From: CAVSWN01 sp046728115
GTDB taxonomy: Bacteria > Acidobacteriota > Vicinamibacteria > Vicinamibacterales > CAVVIG01
NCBI GenBank assembly: GCA_046728115.1
Contig: JBKPDW010000058.1
Location: 1 to 8,745 of the forward strand
DNA: 8,745 nt
Direction: 5' to 3'
A program made the position numbers and the translations under genes. Under the pieces are notes generated by a model that saw nothing but the letters and a program-made list of their open reading frames with translations, did no database searches and was not told the origin of the DNA. Each line of letters starts with the position of its first letter. The stretch's first letter is position 1. Positions 5,659-8,745 of the stretch are shown here, piece by piece.

Positions 5659-5677
5659 ACTACGGTAGTATGCCGTA
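5659..5677. promoter_or_regulatory. Overlapping dyads at the metalloregulator start: candidate autoregulatory operator and leaderless promoter
   Basis: TACGG (5661-5665), 7-bp spacer, CCGTA (5673-5677) is a perfect 17-bp dyad ending on the A of the start codon. ACTAC-G-GTAGT (5659-5669) is a second perfect dyad overlapping it. TAGTAT (5666-5671) inside them is a possible -10 placed about 6 bp before the ATG, and there is no Shine-Dalgarno, so a leaderless transcript is plausible. DtxR/MntR proteins bind interrupted palindromes of this size and often repress their own gene. Assignment to this regulator is inference. Confidence 0.4.
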
Positions 5678-6351
5678 TGCTCCCTTCGAGCACCGTCGAG
5701 AACTACCTCAAGGCGATCTACCTTGGCCAGACAGCGCTGACCAACGACGAGCGGCTGGTATCGATGGGGCGGGTCGCATCAGCCCTCGGTGTCACGCCGG
5801 GGACAGCTACGACAATGGTCAAGGCGCTGAGCGAGTCGGGGCTGGCCGAGTACGAACCGTACAGCGGCGTGCGGCTGACGCCCGCGGGCGAACGGCTCGC
5901 GGGCCTCGTCATTCGACGCCACCGGCTCGTCGAGGCGTTCCTCGTCCAGGTCATGGGCATGAGCTGGGCCGAGGTTCACGAGGAGGCGGAACAACTCGAG
6001 CACGTCGTATCGGAGCGTTTGATCGATCGCATCGACGCCATGCTCGGGCAGCCGACGCACGATCCGCACGGCGATCCCATCCCGGACGCGGAAGGCGCGA
6101 TTACGCCGCGCCATCTGGACAACCTGCTCACCTGCCCGATCGGAACGCCATTGAGAGTGACGCGGATTGCCGATCAGGATCCGGCGTTTCTCCGTTTCAT
6201 CGAAGACAACGATCTGAAGCCAGGCCAGCAGGTTCAGGTAGACACGCGTGACACCGTGGCGGACTCCGTTCGACTCAGCAGCCGCGATCGGCACCTCACC
6301 ATCGGGGCGCGTGCGGCGTCGAAGCTCCTGGTCGAGGTCGACCCGCGGTGA
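5677..6351 (+). CDS. Metal-dependent transcriptional regulator, DtxR/MntR family, with C-terminal FeoA domain
   Basis: 224-residue DNA-binding repressor that senses Mn2+ or Fe2+. Domains in order: winged helix-turn-helix 1-75 (VENYLKAIYLG at the start; recognition region VTPGTATTMVKALSESGLAEYEPYSGVRLTPAG at 39-71), dimerisation/metal-binding domain 76-140 (RRHRLVEAFL, then VHEEAEQLEHVVSERLIDRID, then DPHGDPIPD), and an SH3-like FeoA domain from about 150 to 222. By alignment to DtxR and MntR the ligand set is H82, E86, H101, E105, E108 and H109. E105 replaces the DtxR cysteine (C102), as in MntR, pointing to Mn. The first-helix ligand (D8 in MntR, M10 in DtxR) is N9 here, so the set is mixed. 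Start ATG 5677 has no Shine-Dalgarno but fits the family N-terminus exactly. Its stop overlaps the next gene's GTG (GTGA), so the barrel gene is probably in the same operon and under the same control. Confidence 0.92.
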   Translation: MLPSSTVENYLKAIYLGQTALTNDERLVSMGRVASALGVTPGTATTMVKALSESGLAEYEPYSGVRLTPAGERLAGLVIRRHRLVEAFLVQVMGMSWAEVHEEAEQLEHVVSERLIDRIDAMLGQPTHDPHGDPIPDAEGAITPRHLDNLLTCPIGTPLRVTRIADQDPAFLRFIEDNDLKPGQQVQVDTRDTVADSVRLSSRDRHLTIGARAASKLLVEVDPR

Positions 6352-7207
6352 GCGTGCGCCTGGCGATCGCCTGCGTGCTCGTGCTGGTCACCGCGGCAAC
6401 GGGGCGGTCGCAGGACAGCATCGAGCCGGACCGTCCCGACGTCACGAACGGCACGCACATCGTGGACGTGGGACTGCTGCAGATTGAAATCGGCGGCACC
6501 TACACGCACTCCAGCTCGAGCCAGCACGCGTTCGGAACGCCTTTCACGGGCCGCATCGGCGTGACCGAATGGCTCGAAGCGCGGTTCGGCACCGACGGCC
6601 TGCTCACACAGTCGGATGGCATCGCGCACGCAAGTGGAATCGGCAACACGCAGGTCGGAGCGAAACTGCGCTTGTGGTCCGACCCCGGCGGTGTTCCGGT
6701 TCTGTCCGTGCTGCCGACTGTGAATCTGCCAACCGCGGATTCCGGGAAGGGTCTGGGCTCGGGTTCACCCGACTACCAGGTGGCGGTTCTGACCGGCACC
6801 GACGTCCGACGCCACGGTCATGTGGACGTAAACTATGAAATCGGCGAAATCGGCAGCGACGACGGCGGGCCTCACTTCGTTCAGCATCTCGTGTCGGTGT
6901 CAGCAAGCGCGGCGGTCTCTGACAATTGGAACCCCTACGCCGAGTGTTTCTGGTTTTCGCGGCAGGACCGCAACGGGGGCCCGTCACCGCAATCGACGCC
7001 GGCGCCATCTACGAGCTGGGCGCGCGCTATGCCGTCGACGGCGGAATGCAGGTCGGCGTGAGCCACCAAGCTCCGGGGCTTGCCGTCTTCGGCGGGTTGT
7101 CGATCATCGTCGGCAACATCGCGGGCAGCCATGGCGTGCACGCGCGCCAGCGCAACGCTCAACGACGCGCCGCACGAACTGCTACGCGTTCCTCGACCAG
7201 CAAATAG
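6348..7207 (+). CDS. Outer-membrane beta-barrel 'transporter' protein (phenol-MetA-like), split by a -1 frameshift near 6975-6982
   Basis: Secreted protein resembling the 'transporter' barrels of the phenol MetA family; function poorly known. GTG start 6348 overlaps the regulator's TGA; GAGG lies at 6334-6337. Residues 1-22 are a signal peptide (hydrophobic 4-18, cleavage near GRSQ). The mature N-terminus SIEPDRPDVTNGTHIVDVGLLQIEIGGTYT is typical: an ExDRPD box followed by the first strand. Alternating strands follow (WLEARFG, TQVGAKLRLW, PVLSVLPTVNLPTAD, YQVAVLTG). The first frame ends at 7061 with a low-quality tail after residue 212. The barrel clearly continues in another frame from 6980 (PVTAIDAGAIYELGARYAVDGGMQVGVS..., then GLAVFGGLSIIVGN) to TAG 7205-7207. 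One G missing from the GGGGG run at 6975-6979 explains this. The last ~15 residues overlap the convergent RND gene and are basic and unbarrel-like, so the native end may be near 7150. Pseudogene or consensus error cannot be separated. Confidence 0.72.
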
Positions 7208-8745
7208 AGCGTCGGCAACACGAGCAGCGTCAGCAGCGTCGCTGAAACGAGGCCTCCAATCACAACGACTGCAAGTGGCTTTTGCACCTCGGAACCGATG
7301 CTGTGGGACAACGCCATCGGCGTGAGTCCGAGCATCGCCAGGAGCGCTGTCATCAGCACGGTGCGAAGCCGCATGATTGCGCCGGTCATCACCGCGTCGA
7401 TGGCCGAGCGTCCCTGCGCGCGCAAGTCCGCAAAATAGCTCACCATCACCACCCCGTTCAAAACCGCCTGGCCGAAGAGCGCGATGAAGCCAATCGCGGC
7501 GGAGACGCTCAGGTGAATGCCGGTGAGATACAGCGCGACGATCCCGCCTATGGAGGCAAGTGGAATGTTGGCGAGAATGATCGCCGCGTTCCGCAACGAG
7601 CCGAACGCATTGAACAGCAGGATGAAGATCAGGAACACGCTGACGGGCACGATGATCAGCAGCCGTTTCATCGCGCGCTGCTGGTTCTCGAACTCCCCGC
7701 CGAACGTCGCGTAGTAGCCCGGCGGAAACATCACCTCGCGCGCGACCCTCGACTGCATGTCGTTGACGACGCCACCCATGTCGCGGTTTCTGATGAACAC
7801 GCCGATCGCGGCCACACGGACGCCCGCCTCGCGGCTGATGTTGAGACTTCCCGCGCGAACCGAGATGTCGGCCACTTCGGTCAACGGCACGCGGATGCCG
7901 GTTGGCGTGTCGACCAGCACGTTGCGAATTGCCGCAATGTTCTGCCGATCCTCCGCGCGAAGGCGGACGGCGACGCCGTATCGGCGATCGCCCTCCCAGA
8001 TGTCGGTGCCGACTTTTCCACCGAGCGCCGTTTCAATCACATCGTCGACGTCCGCGACGTTGAGACCGTACCGCGCGGCGCGCGCGCGATCGACTTCAAT
8101 CTGCAGCTGCGGCACTTCGCCGGCGCGATCGATGAAGGCCCGCGATACACCCCGTACTCCGGCCACGGCGCGGAGGACGTCGTTGGCCTTCTGCCGCAGC
8201 ATGCTCGCATCGTCGCCAAAGACCTTGATCACGATCTGTCCGTCGATCTGCGAGATGCTCTCGAGCACGTTGTCGCGGATCGGCTGCGAAATCGCCGGTT
8301 CAAGCCCCGGGATCCGGTTGATGGCGTCCTCCATCTGTGCGGCAAGCTGCTCGCGCGTGATCGGACGCTCCCATTGAGACGGCGGCTTCAGATCCACGAA
8401 GAGCTCGGCCATGTTGATCGGCTTCGGATCGGTCCCGTCTTCCGGCCGGCCGGCCTGAGAGATGACCTGGGTCACCTCCGGGAAGTGTCGAATCACATCG
8501 CGCACCTGTCTCACGACACGCGAGGCCTCCGAAACAGAGATGCTGGCGGGAAGCGTCAGGTTGACCCACAACGTGCCCTCGTTCAACTCCGGCAGGAACT
8601 CGGTTCCAAGCCGCGGCGCGAGCAGGATCGCGATCGCCAGCGCGGCGGCGGTGCCGCCCATGACGAGCGCCGGACGGCGCAAAGAATGCTCCAGCGTCCG
8701 TCGGTAGAGACCTGTGAGAAACGAAACGAGCGGATTGTGCTCGTG
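7159..8745 (-). CDS. Heavy-metal efflux RND permease (CzcA/CusA family), C-terminal half only
   Basis: Inner-membrane proton-driven pump that with a membrane-fusion protein and an outer-membrane channel exports metal cations. The gene enters from the right edge already in frame (first residues HEHNPLVSFLTGLYRRTLEHSLRRP), so 528 C-terminal residues of a protein of roughly 1,040 are visible; a TTG at 8682 is not the start. Visible: TM7 (about 28-43) followed by APRLGTEFLPELNEGTLWVNLTLP, the HAE-RND signature after TM7; the periplasmic pore and docking domains (PINMAELFVDLKPPSQW, SQPIRDNVLESISQIDGQIVIKVFGDD, GKVGTDIWEGDRRYGVAVRL); then TM8-TM12 in the last ~170 residues (RLLIIVPVSVFLIFILLF, AAIILANIPLASIGGIVALYL, AAIGFIALFGQAVLNGVVMV, TVLMTALLAMLGLTPMAL, PLAVVVIGGLVSATLLTLL). 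The TM4 residues and most specificity residues are out of view, so Cu/Ag versus Co/Zn/Cd is open. It converges with the barrel gene, overlapping by 49 bp. Confidence 0.93.
   Translation of the reverse strand, partial: HEHNPLVSFLTGLYRRTLEHSLRRPALVMGGTAAALAIAILLAPRLGTEFLPELNEGTLWVNLTLPASISVSEASRVVRQVRDVIRHFPEVTQVISQAGRPEDGTDPKPINMAELFVDLKPPSQWERPITREQLAAQMEDAINRIPGLEPAISQPIRDNVLESISQIDGQIVIKVFGDDASMLRQKANDVLRAVAGVRGVSRAFIDRAGEVPQLQIEVDRARAARYGLNVADVDDVIETALGGKVGTDIWEGDRRYGVAVRLRAEDRQNIAAIRNVLVDTPTGIRVPLTEVADISVRAGSLNISREAGVRVAAIGVFIRNRDMGGVVNDMQSRVAREVMFPPGYYATFGGEFENQQRAMKRLLIIVPVSVFLIFILLFNAFGSLRNAAIILANIPLASIGGIVALYLTGIHLSVSAAIGFIALFGQAVLNGVVMVSYFADLRAQGRSAIDAVMTGAIMRLRTVLMTALLAMLGLTPMALSHSIGSEVQKPLAVVVIGGLVSATLLTLLVLPTLYLLVEERVAVRAARR

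Noticed and set aside
5649..5671. TTGACG (5649-5654) with TAGTAT (5666-5671) as a standard promoter
   Set aside because: The spacer is 11 bp, far short of about 17 bp, so the two boxes cannot act as a normal -35/-10 pair.
7757..8377. 206-codon plus-strand frame opposite the RND pump
   Set aside because: Ser/Arg/Thr-rich antisense shadow; the minus strand is an unambiguous RND permease.

Overview
The window is high-GC bacterial DNA with densely packed, short-spaced genes that switch strand often. The gene content is a DNA repair glycosylase, a periplasmic SIMPL protein, a PLP aminotransferase, a CaiB-type CoA transferase, a UbiE-type quinone methyltransferase, a DtxR/MntR regulator and a heavy-metal RND pump. 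Together with AT-richer palindromic intergenic spacers, this fits a soil-type Gram-negative bacterium, and an Acidobacteriota (Vicinamibacteria-like) chromosome is my best guess. That assignment is inference from impression; nothing in the window proves it. I see no phage, transposase, CRISPR, rRNA or tRNA.

Layout. Positions 1-1260, minus strand: a two-gene operon, a SIMPL/DUF541 periplasmic protein followed by an AlkA-type DNA glycosylase cut by the window edge, with ATGA overlap. Positions 1261-1400: a divergent spacer dominated by a 111-bp imperfect palindrome. Positions 1401-2583, plus: a class I/II aminotransferase whose frame breaks near its C-terminus at CCC TGA C. Positions 2522-2761, minus: a glutaredoxin-like gene whose first active-site Cys codon is TGA. 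Positions 2771-4368, plus: a CaiB/BaiF CoA transferase coupled to an unknown 139-residue protein. Positions 4369-4427: a convergent palindromic spacer. Positions 4428-5589, minus: a UbiE/MenG methyltransferase followed by an overlapping unknown gene. Positions 5677-7207, plus: an MntR/DtxR-type metalloregulator coupled by GTGA overlap to an outer-membrane beta-barrel 'transporter' gene with a frame break. Positions 7159-8745, minus: the C-terminal half of a CzcA/CusA-type RND pump that continues past the right edge.

The most interesting signal is the glutaredoxin at 2522-2761. Read through its in-frame TGA, it gives a complete 79-residue glutaredoxin fold with a U-Y-A-C active site. Starting 15 nt after the TGA, the RNA can form a perfect 8-bp hairpin with a GUU loop whose first G is nucleotide 24 after the stop. 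This is the position and form expected of a bacterial SECIS element. It is a strong candidate selenoprotein that ordinary gene callers would truncate to 64 residues and strip of its active site.

Two other genes (aminotransferase and barrel protein) are each broken by one base in a C or G homopolymer, which could be consensus error. The aminotransferase site also happens to be a shift-prone CCC-UGA-C context. Functionally the window is a mix of housekeeping and redox/metal genes: DNA alkylation repair, thiol (possibly selenol) redox, quinone synthesis, acyl-CoA metabolism, metal-sensing regulation and metal efflux. No single pathway unites them.
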